Source: Candidatus Dojkabacteria bacterium
Lineage (GTDB): Bacteria; Patescibacteriota; Dojkabacteria; SC72
Direction: 5' to 3'
Assembly: GCA_012514355.1 (NCBI GenBank)
Contig: JAAZAL010000054.1
Location: 1-5,605, forward strand
DNA length: 5,605 nucleotides
Shown: piece by piece, positions 1 through 5,605 of the stretch
Position numbering within the stretch: the first letter of the stretch is position 1
Layout: the number at the start of each line of letters is the position of its first letter
The notes under the pieces: generated by a model
What the model was told of the DNA's origin: nothing
Seen by the model: the letters and a program-made list of their open reading frames with translations, nothing else
Database searches by the model: none
Position numbers and translations under genes: made by a program

Positions 1-1
1 A

Positions 2-75
2 TCGGGGTGATCCGACTTGAACGGACGACCTCTACGTCCCGAACGTAGCGTTCTAGCCATCTGAACTACACCCCG
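2..75 (-). tRNA. tRNA-Pro (anticodon CGG)
   Basis: On the minus strand this folds as a full 74-nt cloverleaf. The acceptor stem is CGGGGTG/CACCCCG, the D stem GTTC/GAAC, the anticodon stem CTACG/CGTAG with loop TTCGGGA, and the T stem GTCCG/CGGAT (one G-T pair) with loop TTCAAGT. The anticodon is CGG, which reads the proline codon CCG. The C1-G72 pair and A73 discriminator agree with known bacterial tRNA-Pro identity. The base after A73 is T, so CCA is not encoded and must be added by a CCA-adding enzyme. The first ten bases of the tRNA are shared with the 3' end of the upstream DUF1232 gene. A dedicated CCG reader is notable in so AT-rich a genome. Confidence 0.96.
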
Positions 76-248
76 CTCTCTTTTCCCTTTTTGTTATCTA
101 TATACTGCTTAACAAGACTTAATATAACGAGGGCAGAATCATCTAGACCGCCTAAGAAGGGGATTACATCAGGTATTAAATCAACAGGAAGGATAATGTA
201 GATAATAGATAGGATAAATAGCCAATACTTTTCAATAAACTTCTTCAT
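66..248 (-). CDS. Small DUF1232 (YkvA-like) membrane protein
   Basis: This encodes a 60-residue hydrophobic protein. Residues about 7-20 form a membrane helix, followed by the DUF1232 signature PVDLIPDVIPFLGGLDD (21-37), a second hydrophobic helix (about 38-48) and a charged tail. DUF1232 proteins are small membrane proteins of unknown biochemical role, and this one is close to the bare domain. I chose the ATG at 246-248: it has a Shine-Dalgarno-like AAAGGA at 255-260 with 6 nt spacing. An in-frame TTG at 264-266 would add six residues but lies inside argS and has no visible ribosome site. The start follows the argS stop after one base (TAA-A-ATG), so the two are probably co-transcribed and translationally coupled. 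The TAG stop (66-68) lies inside tRNA-Pro; the acceptor stem supplies part of the last Ser codon plus Gly and Val. Domain call is strong, function unknown. Confidence 0.88.
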   Translation of the reverse strand: MKKFIEKYWLFILSIIYIILPVDLIPDVIPFLGGLDDSALVILSLVKQYIDNKKGKESGV

Positions 249-249
249 T

Positions 250-2031
250 TTACATCCTTTCAACAATATTAATTCCTAATACATTTAATCCATGTTTCAT
301 TACCTTACTGGTAACTGAAACAAGACTAAGTAAAAAGGCAGAGTTATCACTTTCTAAAACCTTTACATTCTGATAGAAAGTATTAAAAGTTTTCCCTAAA
401 TCAAAGAGATAGGTACAAAGTGTGTTAGGGCTATAACTTAAGGCAGAAGATAGCAACATACTCTTGTATTTGCTAATTGACCTCAAAAGCTCTTTGCTGT
501 AAACATCTAATTCTTTATTCCCAAAATCCACCTTTAAATCACCCGCCTCAGAAAGAATAGAATTACATCTTGCATATACATACAAAAGGTATGGACCTGT
601 GTCTCCATCAAAACTGGTAGCTTTACTAAAATCAAATACTACATCCTTACCTACGGACACTTTTAAGAAAGAGTATTTAATCGCAGATAGGCCAATTGTG
701 TCACTTACCTGAGAAATATCCTGACCGTCCCATCTCCCACTCTCAAGCATAGATTTTTCAACTGTTGTTTTAGTTTCATTTAATAGCCACTCACCCTCAA
801 TTATCTTTCCTTTCCTACTAGACATCTTCTCTGCATTTGGAAGCTTAACCATACCGTGATCAAAGTGTAAATACTTGCTAGCAATCTCAGGGCTTAGTTG
901 CGAAAGTGCGTCGAAAACTACTTTAAAATATGGTGTTTGTTCGTTAGCAGTAATTATCACAGAATGGTCAAAATGAATATCCTCATATTTTTTAAAAGCG
1001 AGTGCTAACTCTTTTGCTTCGTATGTGGGAAGCCCTTCGCTATTAATAAAGACCCTAGTATGTAACCCCTTGTTTGGATCTCCTTTGTATATTACAGAGC
1101 CCTCACTCTCTTTAAATATTCCCTTACCCTTACCAACAATATTCTCTTTAACAATATCTAAGCCTTTTTGACCCATTTCACTTTCTAAAAAGTAGTTATC
1201 AAACTTAGTACCAGTTCTTGCATATATCCTTTCAAAATACTCTAAACACCAATCTCTTTCTTCAAAATACATATCCTTAATATTTAACTGCTCATACTTG
1301 TTAAAGTACTCTTTTCTTTCTAAAGAGGGTATATGTAAAGAAAAGATATAGTAGTTTAACTCTTTAATCTCTTTAATTGCTATTTTATCCTTCTCATCGT
1401 CATACATATTAAAACCTAACATGTAAGCGTCCCCCAAATACCTTACCCTATCAACTAAATCCCTCTCTTTTAACTCCTCAAAAGATATTGAATCCCTTTC
1501 AAACATCTTTAGCAAACCCCATATTGTTTTAGCGACATGCAAACCTACATCACCTTGATAGTTAGCTCGTACAACTGAGGCTCCTAAAGCCTCTACAAGC
1601 CTTGCAAAAGACTCTCCCACTATGTTTGTATACAAGTGCCCAATATGAAATATTTTAAAGGGATTTGGATCTGTATATTCAATAATGTATTTTTTACCTG
1701 TTAATACATCTAATTTAAAATACTCTGTGTTAGAATTAACGTCATTTAACACACTTAAAAGATATTTTTGCGAAAAAAAGAAATTTATAAAGCCGGGTTT
1801 AATTACCTCAACTTTTTCAATATTTTCATCCTTTGGAAAAGCAGAAAGTATTTCATTTGCAATATCCATAGGGTTTCTACCAACACTTTTAGCAACCTGC
1901 ATTGCGATATTGGAGGTTAAATCTCCATGTGTAAAATCGGAAGGTATCTCTACCTTAATTTCATTGATACTAAAACCAAGGTTATTACTTACTTTCTCAA
2001 GACTTCTTAATACACTTTCCTTAATATCCAT
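250..2031 (-). CDS. argS: Arginyl-tRNA synthetase (ArgRS, class Ia)
   Basis: This cytosolic enzyme joins L-arginine to tRNA-Arg using ATP, and family members need bound tRNA for amino-acid activation. The 593 residues are full length, slightly longer than typical. Residues about 1-87 are the ArgRS N-terminal domain, which contacts the tRNA elbow and includes PSDFTHGDLTSNIAM. The Rossmann catalytic core starts near 113 with FHIGHL (HIGH at 129-132), followed by NYQGDVGLH (157-165). The KMSKS equivalent is KMSSRKG (402-408). The C-terminal helical anticodon-binding (DALR-type) domain runs from about 480 to 593, with YVYARCNSI and a typical ERM ending. The ATG at 2029-2031 gives the expected N terminus, but I see no good Shine-Dalgarno before it, so the mRNA may be leaderless or read through from the tRNA. 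Two tRNA-Arg genes lie just upstream, and the DUF1232 gene begins 1 nt after the TAA stop. The wording around HIGH (TDPNPFK) resembles Patescibacteria forms as I remember them. Confidence 0.97.
   Translation of the reverse strand: MDIKESVLRSLEKVSNNLGFSINEIKVEIPSDFTHGDLTSNIAMQVAKSVGRNPMDIANEILSAFPKDENIEKVEVIKPGFINFFFSQKYLLSVLNDVNSNTEYFKLDVLTGKKYIIEYTDPNPFKIFHIGHLYTNIVGESFARLVEALGASVVRANYQGDVGLHVAKTIWGLLKMFERDSISFEELKERDLVDRVRYLGDAYMLGFNMYDDEKDKIAIKEIKELNYYIFSLHIPSLERKEYFNKYEQLNIKDMYFEERDWCLEYFERIYARTGTKFDNYFLESEMGQKGLDIVKENIVGKGKGIFKESEGSVIYKGDPNKGLHTRVFINSEGLPTYEAKELALAFKKYEDIHFDHSVIITANEQTPYFKVVFDALSQLSPEIASKYLHFDHGMVKLPNAEKMSSRKGKIIEGEWLLNETKTTVEKSMLESGRWDGQDISQVSDTIGLSAIKYSFLKVSVGKDVVFDFSKATSFDGDTGPYLLYVYARCNSILSEAGDLKVDFGNKELDVYSKELLRSISKYKSMLLSSALSYSPNTLCTYLFDLGKTFNTFYQNVKVLESDNSAFLLSLVSVTSKVMKHGLNVLGINIVERM
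255..260 (-). promoter_or_regulatory. Ribosome binding site of the DUF1232 gene
   Basis: On the minus strand AAAGGA stands 6 nt before the ATG at 246-248. It lies within the last codons of argS (its AGG is the Arg codon before the terminal Met). It decides between the ATG start and the upstream in-frame TTG at 264-266, and it suits translational coupling to argS. Confidence 0.6.
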
Positions 2032-2040
2032 ATGTTACAA

Positions 2041-2046
2041 AGTATA
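2041..2046 (-). promoter_or_regulatory. argS: Possible -10 element ahead of argS
   Basis: The minus strand reads TATACT at 2041-2046, 9 nt before the argS ATG, in the 23-nt gap after tRNA-Arg(TCG). If it is used, the transcript would start within a few bases of the ATG and be essentially leaderless, which would fit the missing Shine-Dalgarno. No convincing -35 is visible; that position falls inside the tRNA gene. An AT-rich chance match is quite possible. Confidence 0.25.
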
Positions 2047-2054
2047 CATTAAAA

Positions 2055-2128
<74 letters not shown>

Positions 2129-2136
2129 TTCATTAG

Positions 2137-2142
2137 ATTATA
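2137..2142 (-). promoter_or_regulatory. Possible -10 (TATAAT) ahead of tRNA-Arg(TCG)
   Basis: A perfect TATAAT on the minus strand lies in the 33-nt spacer between the two tRNA-Arg genes, 8 nt before the mature tRNA start. It could drive tRNA-Arg(TCG) with argS and the DUF1232 gene. The hexamer at -35 distance (TACATA, 2160-2165) is a poor match, and the predicted start leaves almost no 5' leader, so this is suggestive only. Confidence 0.35.
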
Positions 2143-2161
2143 CTATTTAAAGAAAACAATA

Positions 2162-2235
2162 TGTACTTGGACAGAATCGAACTGTCAACCTTTGGTTCCG
2201 CAAACCAATGCTCTATCCAATTGAGCTACAAGTAC
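2162..2235 (-). tRNA. tRNA-Arg (anticodon GCG)
   Basis: This is a complete 74-nt cloverleaf on the minus strand. The acceptor stem is GTACTTG/CAAGTAC, the D stem GCTC/GAGC, the anticodon stem TTGGT/ACCAA with loop TTGCGGA, and the T stem GACAG/CTGTC with loop TTCGATT. The anticodon is GCG, which reads CGC and CGU. A20, C35 and A73 fit tRNA-Arg identity. CCA is not encoded. Most bacteria instead use an ACG anticodon deaminated to ICG by TadA for these codons, so a genomic G34 form is unusual. It sits 29 nt after the MBL gene stop and 33 nt before tRNA-Arg(TCG). Several of its differences from that tRNA are paired changes that keep stems intact (for example pairs 2-71 and 6-67), which suggests both are functional. 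Confidence 0.96.
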
Positions 2236-2247
2236 CTACTACACTAC

Positions 2248-2258
2248 ATTTTATCATA
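2248..2258 (-). promoter_or_regulatory. Possible -10 region ahead of tRNA-Arg(GCG)
   Basis: In the 29-nt gap between the MBL gene stop and tRNA-Arg(GCG), the minus strand holds overlapping -10-like hexamers TATGAT (2253-2258) and TAAAAT (2248-2253). No recognisable -35 lies at the right distance, and no terminator hairpin separates the two genes, so read-through from the com genes is equally possible. Confidence 0.25.
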
Positions 2259-2264
2259 TTCTAC

Positions 2265-3068
2265 CTACTTTATCTGTATACTACCCTTTTGAGAGGTAAG
2301 TAAATATTGAACACCTAACCTAAGATATGTTCCTAGTGTTTCACCACTTGGATGACCAAAAGAGTTCTCTACTCCAACACTACATACGGCTAGACTTGGG
2401 GATACATATTTTATGAATGTTTCACTACTAGATGTCTTAGAGCAGTGATGACCAGCTTTCAAAATATCATACTCTTTGGAAATTAAACCCTCCTTTAGAA
2501 GGGTACTCTCTACTGGAGATTCAATATCACCCATAAGGAGGAATTTTTTGTTTAAGAACTCAAAATCAAGAACCAAGGAGTCGTCGTTTACATTACCATT
2601 AAAGGACTTTACACATTCTCTACCTTCTTTATTTAATATGGGCCATAATATATTAATATTAAATGTCTTTAACCTTATAGTCTCTCCTCTACCTACCTTC
2701 CTCATGTCTGGAAAACTCTGTATTAAAAACTCATAGTTTGCATTTTCAAAACATACAGGATAGTACAAAATCTCTCCGACCTCATACCTATTTACCACAT
2801 CTAGTATTCCCACAATATGATCATCATGAGTATGAGTAATTACAATATACTCAATCCTTCTATCATATACCGGCATAAACTTTGCTAACTCATACAATAT
2901 CGAGCTATCTGGACCCCCATCAACTAGCACTTGAATATCTCCCTCTTGAATTAAAATAGCGTCCCCCTGTCCTACATCTAGTATTGCTACCAAATCCTTA
3001 GGAGTAAGGAAGGAAATATAAAGTATTAATATACAAATCCACATTAATGTTGAAATTAAGTTTTTCAT
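2265..3068 (-). CDS. Stand-alone ComEC-type metallo-beta-lactamase-fold protein
   Basis: This 267-residue protein matches the C-terminal MBL domain of ComEC/Rec2, encoded separately. Residues about 4-21 form one hydrophobic helix after a basic MKN, probably a signal anchor placing the domain outside the membrane. Family motifs follow: DVGQGDA (31-37), DGG (50-52), the metal site HTHDDH (79-84), NDDSLVL (161-167), MGDIE (179-183, Asp181), GHHCSK (206-211) and FGHPS (238-242). The metal-ligand set looks complete, so it may be an active hydrolase; the ComEC domain is thought to degrade the non-transported DNA strand, though its exact role is unsettled. The usual GHHGSK is GHHCSK here, putting a cysteine beside the metal site. 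The ATG follows the comEC TAG by 2 nt with no clear ribosome site, implying coupled translation. A free-standing MBL hydrolase is less likely given this position. Confidence 0.92.
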   Translation of the reverse strand: MKNLISTLMWICILILYISFLTPKDLVAILDVGQGDAILIQEGDIQVLVDGGPDSSILYELAKFMPVYDRRIEYIVITHTHDDHIVGILDVVNRYEVGEILYYPVCFENANYEFLIQSFPDMRKVGRGETIRLKTFNINILWPILNKEGRECVKSFNGNVNDDSLVLDFEFLNKKFLLMGDIESPVESTLLKEGLISKEYDILKAGHHCSKTSSSETFIKYVSPSLAVCSVGVENSFGHPSGETLGTYLRLGVQYLLTSQKGSIQIK

Positions 3069-3070
3069 AT

Positions 3071-4579
3071 CTATGAAGCTTTAACTAAGTAGTAATTTTT
3101 TGAATCTATTGGATATCTAATTAAACATACAACTGTTAATACACAGTACATTACCACCCCTACAACAGCTCCATTAATCGAGACCTCTGCCATCTTTACA
3201 TTAGAGGATAGTAATACAAAATATTTAAATATACTTAACTGAATGTATGGAATTAAAAAGATATATTGAAAAGATATAAACAAATTTAAAACAGTTCCTA
3301 CTAATCCCCAATATATACTGCTACTAATTATAGGTACCGCTATAATATTTGAAAGTAAAGAAATCGCTGAAAACTTCTTAAAAAATATTATAGAAATCGG
3401 CAATGTAAACAACATACAGGATAGAGTTGGTAATACACTCTCTTTTACATATTTTGATTTAATAGCTTCAAAACATTTAGGAAAAAACATAAGCCCTACT
3501 ACGCTGGCGAAAGAGAAAAGAAAACCAACATCATGTATTAAGAAAGGATTTAAGAGTATAAGCAGGGTAATACATAGAATTAAGGTTGCAGCTGTATTAC
3601 TCTCTCTACCAAATAGCAGTGCGAGTAATGAAAAGGTTGTCATTGTAGCAGCTCTTACTAAAGAAGATGATAGTCCTGAAAATATTGAAAAACCCCATAT
3701 ACAAAGTATCTTTAAAATTACAGCACCCTTACCATTACTTTTCCGAGTTAAGATATCAACTCCAGATGCAACTAGTGCAACATTGTATCCAGATGCAGCA
3801 ATAATATGGGAAACACCACTACTACTAAGAGCCGTATTAAAATCTTTCTGAAATATTCTCTTACTCCCAAACATTATCCCAATCAAAAGTGAAGCCTCTG
3901 GTTCAGGAATTGCTTTCTCTACAACCCTTTCTAATGTATATCTAAATTCTAAAAAGATATTTCCTCCATTAAAGCATTCATACTGCTCCACTTCAATAAT
4001 GGAGTATATATCTTTTCTAAAAAGGTATTTTCTGTAATCGAAATCATCAAAACTTTTAGGTTGCACGACTTTCCCTACTAATTTACATCTCTGACCTGCA
4101 TGTAAAACAGGTTTAATTCGAAAACGAGCAATCGAGTTACCCAACCCACCCCTGTCGGAAGAAAACAGAAAAGTTTTTTCTTTCTCCGCAGATAGGACTA
4201 CACCTGAAATAGAGATGTTTTGGTCCGTGAAACTAGAGACATTTTGTATATTTTCTCTTAAAGATTGAATTTTTAGAGAAAGAAAAGAGAGACAGAGAAA
4301 GGTAGATATTAAGAGGGTTTTAAAAATGGTAGTAAAAAGATGAACATGGCAAAACCACCTGTATGAAACATAGACGAGCAACTCAAAGAGCAGTACGGAA
4401 TACAATTTACTCAAAACAAGATTAAAAGAGGGTTCTAAATTCTCAAAAAAGAGATCCTCTAAAATTCTAGAGCTAGAAATCATCAACACAATCATTGTAA
4501 AACAGTATGTGAGTACCTTGTAATCAATGAAAAACAGCAAAAGAGCACATACTCTCTGTTTAAAATCCTTTAAAGACAT
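3071..4579 (-). CDS. comEC: ComEC/Rec2 DNA-uptake channel protein lacking the MBL domain
   Basis: This 502-residue polytopic membrane protein would carry single-stranded DNA across the cytoplasmic membrane during natural transformation. After about three N-terminal membrane segments (roughly 12-102) comes a soluble DUF4131-like OB-fold region (about 118-200) ending in FDDFDYRKYL (177-186). The Competence domain follows, with PEPEASLLIGIMFGSK (225-240), SGVSHIIAASGYN (254-266), LVRAATM (307-313) and GFLFSFASVVGLMFF (352-366), then more hydrophobic helices to about 488. Full bacterial ComEC is commonly 700-800 residues with a C-terminal MBL domain; here the protein stops after the channel and the MBL domain is the next gene. 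The ATG (4577-4579) has AAGGA 6 nt upstream and overlaps the end of comEA by 10 nt. The TAG stop lies 2 nt before the MBL gene. ASGYN in place of the ASGLH form is a variant I associate with Patescibacteria and relatives. Confidence 0.93.
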   Translation of the reverse strand: MSLKDFKQRVCALLLFFIDYKVLTYCFTMIVLMISSSRILEDLFFENLEPSFNLVLSKLYSVLLFELLVYVSYRWFCHVHLFTTIFKTLLISTFLCLSFLSLKIQSLRENIQNVSSFTDQNISISGVVLSAEKEKTFLFSSDRGGLGNSIARFRIKPVLHAGQRCKLVGKVVQPKSFDDFDYRKYLFRKDIYSIIEVEQYECFNGGNIFLEFRYTLERVVEKAIPEPEASLLIGIMFGSKRIFQKDFNTALSSSGVSHIIAASGYNVALVASGVDILTRKSNGKGAVILKILCIWGFSIFSGLSSSLVRAATMTTFSLLALLFGRESNTAATLILCITLLILLNPFLIHDVGFLFSFASVVGLMFFPKCFEAIKSKYVKESVLPTLSCMLFTLPISIIFFKKFSAISLLSNIIAVPIISSSIYWGLVGTVLNLFISFQYIFLIPYIQLSIFKYFVLLSSNVKMAEVSINGAVVGVVMYCVLTVVCLIRYPIDSKNYYLVKAS

Positions 4580-5283
4580 ATACTATCCTTAAACTTATTA
4601 AATGTAGCCTCCCCTATACCACTTACATTTAACAAATCTTCTAAAATAGTATATGGTCTACCCTCAATAATCTTTTGTGCCGTAGAGGGCCCTACACCGT
4701 TTAAGGTTTCAAGTTCTTCTTGTGTTGCTGTATTAATACTTACACAGCCCTGTTGCTCGTTTTCACTCTCCTGCTGTGGTTCATTCTCTTGCTCTACTGG
4801 AGGTATTGTAATATCAACAACCTGCTTAGGTAAATTAAAGGTAAGTAGGTTACAATCGTAATCTGTTTCAAAAGGTATATATATCTTTGAATTATTTACC
4901 ATTACAGTAGCTAGGTTCATTTTCATTGATATATATTTAAAGCCAGCATCAAGAGTAAAACCGTTAGCCTTTTTAATAGCATCAATTACTGAATCTCCCT
5001 TTTTAAAACAGTAAACACCAGGAGTGTTAACTGCTCCACTAATATCAACTAATACAGGACAAAGATCAGGGATTGTCTCCTCTTGACTACATTCTTCACA
5101 TATTGGACACTCTATCTCTTCGATAGGAGGAAGCTCTTCAACTATTGTATCTTTGTTAATTTTAGCGATTAATCCATATATATCAATCTTTTGCCAGTTG
5201 TATATTAATATATGGGATAGAAAACCTAAAACAAAAAAGAAAAGTAGAACGAATATATTTTTTGTTTTTACTTTCTCCTCCAT
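4570..5283 (-). CDS. comEA: ComEA-type competence DNA-binding protein
   Basis: This 237-residue protein is the likely double-stranded DNA receptor of the uptake machine, anchored in the membrane with its body outside. One membrane helix (about 10-29) follows a basic N terminus. An SLBB-like domain spans about 78-137, starting VDISGAVNTPGVY. A Glu/Gln-rich low-complexity linker (about 162-178) leads to a tandem helix-hairpin-helix module (about 182-236) with hairpins LNGVGPSTA (194-202) and VSGIGEATF (220-228), which contact the DNA backbone non-specifically. An odd feature is eight cysteines, including CPICEEC (59-65), between the membrane helix and the SLBB domain. I chose the ATG at 5281-5283. 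No Shine-Dalgarno precedes it, although GGAGGAG immediately follows the A and T of the start codon and serves no visible start. Its last codons hold the comEC ribosome site and overlap the comEC start by 10 nt. The length is near that of B. subtilis ComEA, with the same domain order. Confidence 0.94.
   Translation of the reverse strand: MEEKVKTKNIFVLLFFFVLGFLSHILIYNWQKIDIYGLIAKINKDTIVEELPPIEEIECPICEECSQEETIPDLCPVLVDISGAVNTPGVYCFKKGDSVIDAIKKANGFTLDAGFKYISMKMNLATVMVNNSKIYIPFETDYDCNLLTFNLPKQVVDITIPPVEQENEPQQESENEQQGCVSINTATQEELETLNGVGPSTAQKIIEGRPYTILEDLLNVSGIGEATFNKFKDSICL
4586..4590 (-). promoter_or_regulatory. comEC: Ribosome binding site of comEC inside comEA
   Basis: AAGGA on the minus strand is 6 nt upstream of the comEC ATG at 4577-4579 and lies inside the last codons of comEA. 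It supports this start and the 10-nt gene overlap, and it suggests that the two proteins are translated in a coupled way. Confidence 0.6.
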
Positions 5284-5292
5284 TACATAGAT

Positions 5293-5322
5293 TGTATATG
5301 GAGAGTATTAAATATTTGTTAA
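5293..5322 (-). promoter_or_regulatory. Possible promoter of the com operon
   Basis: In the 57-nt gap upstream of comEA, the minus strand reads TTAACA (5317-5322, five of six matches to TTGACA), an 18-nt spacer, then TATACA (5293-5298), which continues as TATACAAT. Transcription would start only a few bases before the comEA ATG, giving a near-leaderless mRNA and explaining the missing Shine-Dalgarno. This is a by-eye match in AT-rich sequence. Confidence 0.35.
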
Positions 5323-5329
5323 GAACAAA
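5315..5329. repeat. Short inverted repeat overlapping the putative -35 of comEA
   Basis: On the minus strand TTTGTT-CTT-AACAAA forms a 6-bp palindrome with a 3-base loop, between the cyclophilin stop and comEA. It overlaps the TTAACA hexamer. It could be an operator half-site pair or a weak hairpin after the cyclophilin gene, but it is AT-rich, lacks a following T-run, and may be chance. Confidence 0.3.
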
Positions 5330-5340
5330 ATCCTGTAGTA

Positions 5341-5605
5341 CTAGTTCTCTTGAATTAAGATATTTTTAATTACTATATCATTAACAGGCTTATAGTCTTT
5401 ACTAACTTCAACCTTTTGAATAGAGTCCACTACTGCAAAACCCTCAGTAACTTTTCCAATTACGCTATACTCACCATCAAAACTTTTCTTATGTGAATTA
5501 GGTAGTACAATGAAAAACTGAGAAGCGTTAGCCATACCTATATCATAGTCCTTAAAAGTTATTAAATTCTCCTTTTTTACAGAGTATCCAGGACCTCCAG
5601 TACCA
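5341..5605 (-). CDS. Cyclophilin-type peptidyl-prolyl cis-trans isomerase (3' part)
   Basis: Only the C-terminal 87 residues are visible; the reading frame is open to the window edge, so the start lies beyond 5605. Cyclophilins speed cis-trans isomerisation of X-Pro bonds and assist protein folding. Family motifs are GTGGPGYSVKKE (first visible residues, 5569-5604), MAN (its ATG at 5533-5535 is internal, not the start), SQFFI (Gln and Phe of the active site) and FDGEYSVIGKVTEGFAVVD, equivalent to the LDGxxxVFGxVxxGxxVVD segment. The stretch between MAN and SQFFI is only one residue (MANASQFFI), whereas typical members have a longer loop such as AGPNTNG, so about six residues seem missing. The TAG stop (5341-5343) is followed by a 57-nt gap before comEA on the same strand. 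Localisation cannot be judged without the N terminus. Confidence 0.9.
   Translation of the reverse strand, partial: GTGGPGYSVKKENLITFKDYDIGMANASQFFIVLPNSHKKSFDGEYSVIGKVTEGFAVVDSIQKVEVSKDYKPVNDIVIKNILIQEN

Noticed and set aside
249..266. TTG start (264-266) giving a 66-residue DUF1232 protein
   Set aside because: The ATG at 246-248 has AAAGGA at 6-nt spacing and starts right at the family-like N terminus; the TTG has no visible ribosome site and lies in argS.
2032..2054. T-box or other leader riboswitch ahead of argS
   Set aside because: Only 23 nt separate the tRNA from the start codon; too short for any such element.
2476..2736. 86-codon plus-strand open frame inside the MBL gene
   Set aside because: It is antisense to a gene with complete MBL motifs and has no recognisable domain; a shadow frame.
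3066..3073. comEC/MBL boundary as a sequencing frameshift in one gene
   Set aside because: Both parts have natural ends: the second has its own ATG, basic residue and anchor helix, and no motif is lost. Not formally excluded without reads, so it is kept as a test for the split-ComEC finding.
5341..5535. A complete 64-residue protein starting at the ATG at 5533-5535
   Set aside because: The frame stays open upstream and encodes cyclophilin motifs (GTGGPGY); that ATG is the Met of the conserved MAN motif, so the gene continues past the window edge.

Overview
The window is AT-rich bacterial DNA, and every gene I can support lies on the minus strand. In transcription order (high to low coordinates) it reads: 3' part of a cyclophilin-type peptidyl-prolyl isomerase; comEA; a ComEC channel gene; a separate ComEC-type metallo-beta-lactamase-fold gene; tRNA-Arg(GCG); tRNA-Arg(TCG); argS; a 60-residue DUF1232 membrane protein; and tRNA-Pro(CGG), which ends at the window edge. 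Packing is very tight: comEA overlaps comEC by 10 nt, comEC and the MBL gene are 2 nt apart, argS and the DUF1232 gene are 1 nt apart, and the DUF1232 stop codon lies inside tRNA-Pro. No gap between genes exceeds 60 nt.

Organism. A small, streamlined Patescibacteria (CPR)-like genome is my best guess. The reasons are compact low-GC coding, tRNAs without encoded CCA, the ArgS wording around its HIGH motif (TDPNPFKIFHIGHL), a ComEC motif of the ASGYN type, and the ComEC channel and MBL domain as separate genes. This rests on remembered family resemblance, not on a search, and a low-GC Firmicutes-like lineage is not excluded. The standard code fits: no gene has an internal TGA, although none of the six visible stops is TGA either (four TAG, two TAA).

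Region 2265-5283 is a DNA-uptake (competence) cluster. ComEA (membrane anchor, SLBB, helix-hairpin-helix) would bind incoming double-stranded DNA outside the membrane. The ComEC channel would move one strand into the cell. The adjacent membrane-anchored MBL-fold protein matches the domain normally fused to the ComEC C terminus. Translational coupling suggests the three proteins are made together.

Region 2-2235 is a translation cluster. Two diverged tandem tRNA-Arg genes, which together can cover the CGN codon box without an inosine anticodon, lie directly upstream of the synthetase that charges them. A small DUF1232 protein and a tRNA-Pro follow.

I found no mobile element, CRISPR array, phage gene or toxin system. 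The points most worth a second look are the split ComEC, the G34-type tRNA-Arg beside argS, the CDS/tRNA overlap, the cysteine cluster in ComEA, and the shortened active-site loop of the cyclophilin.
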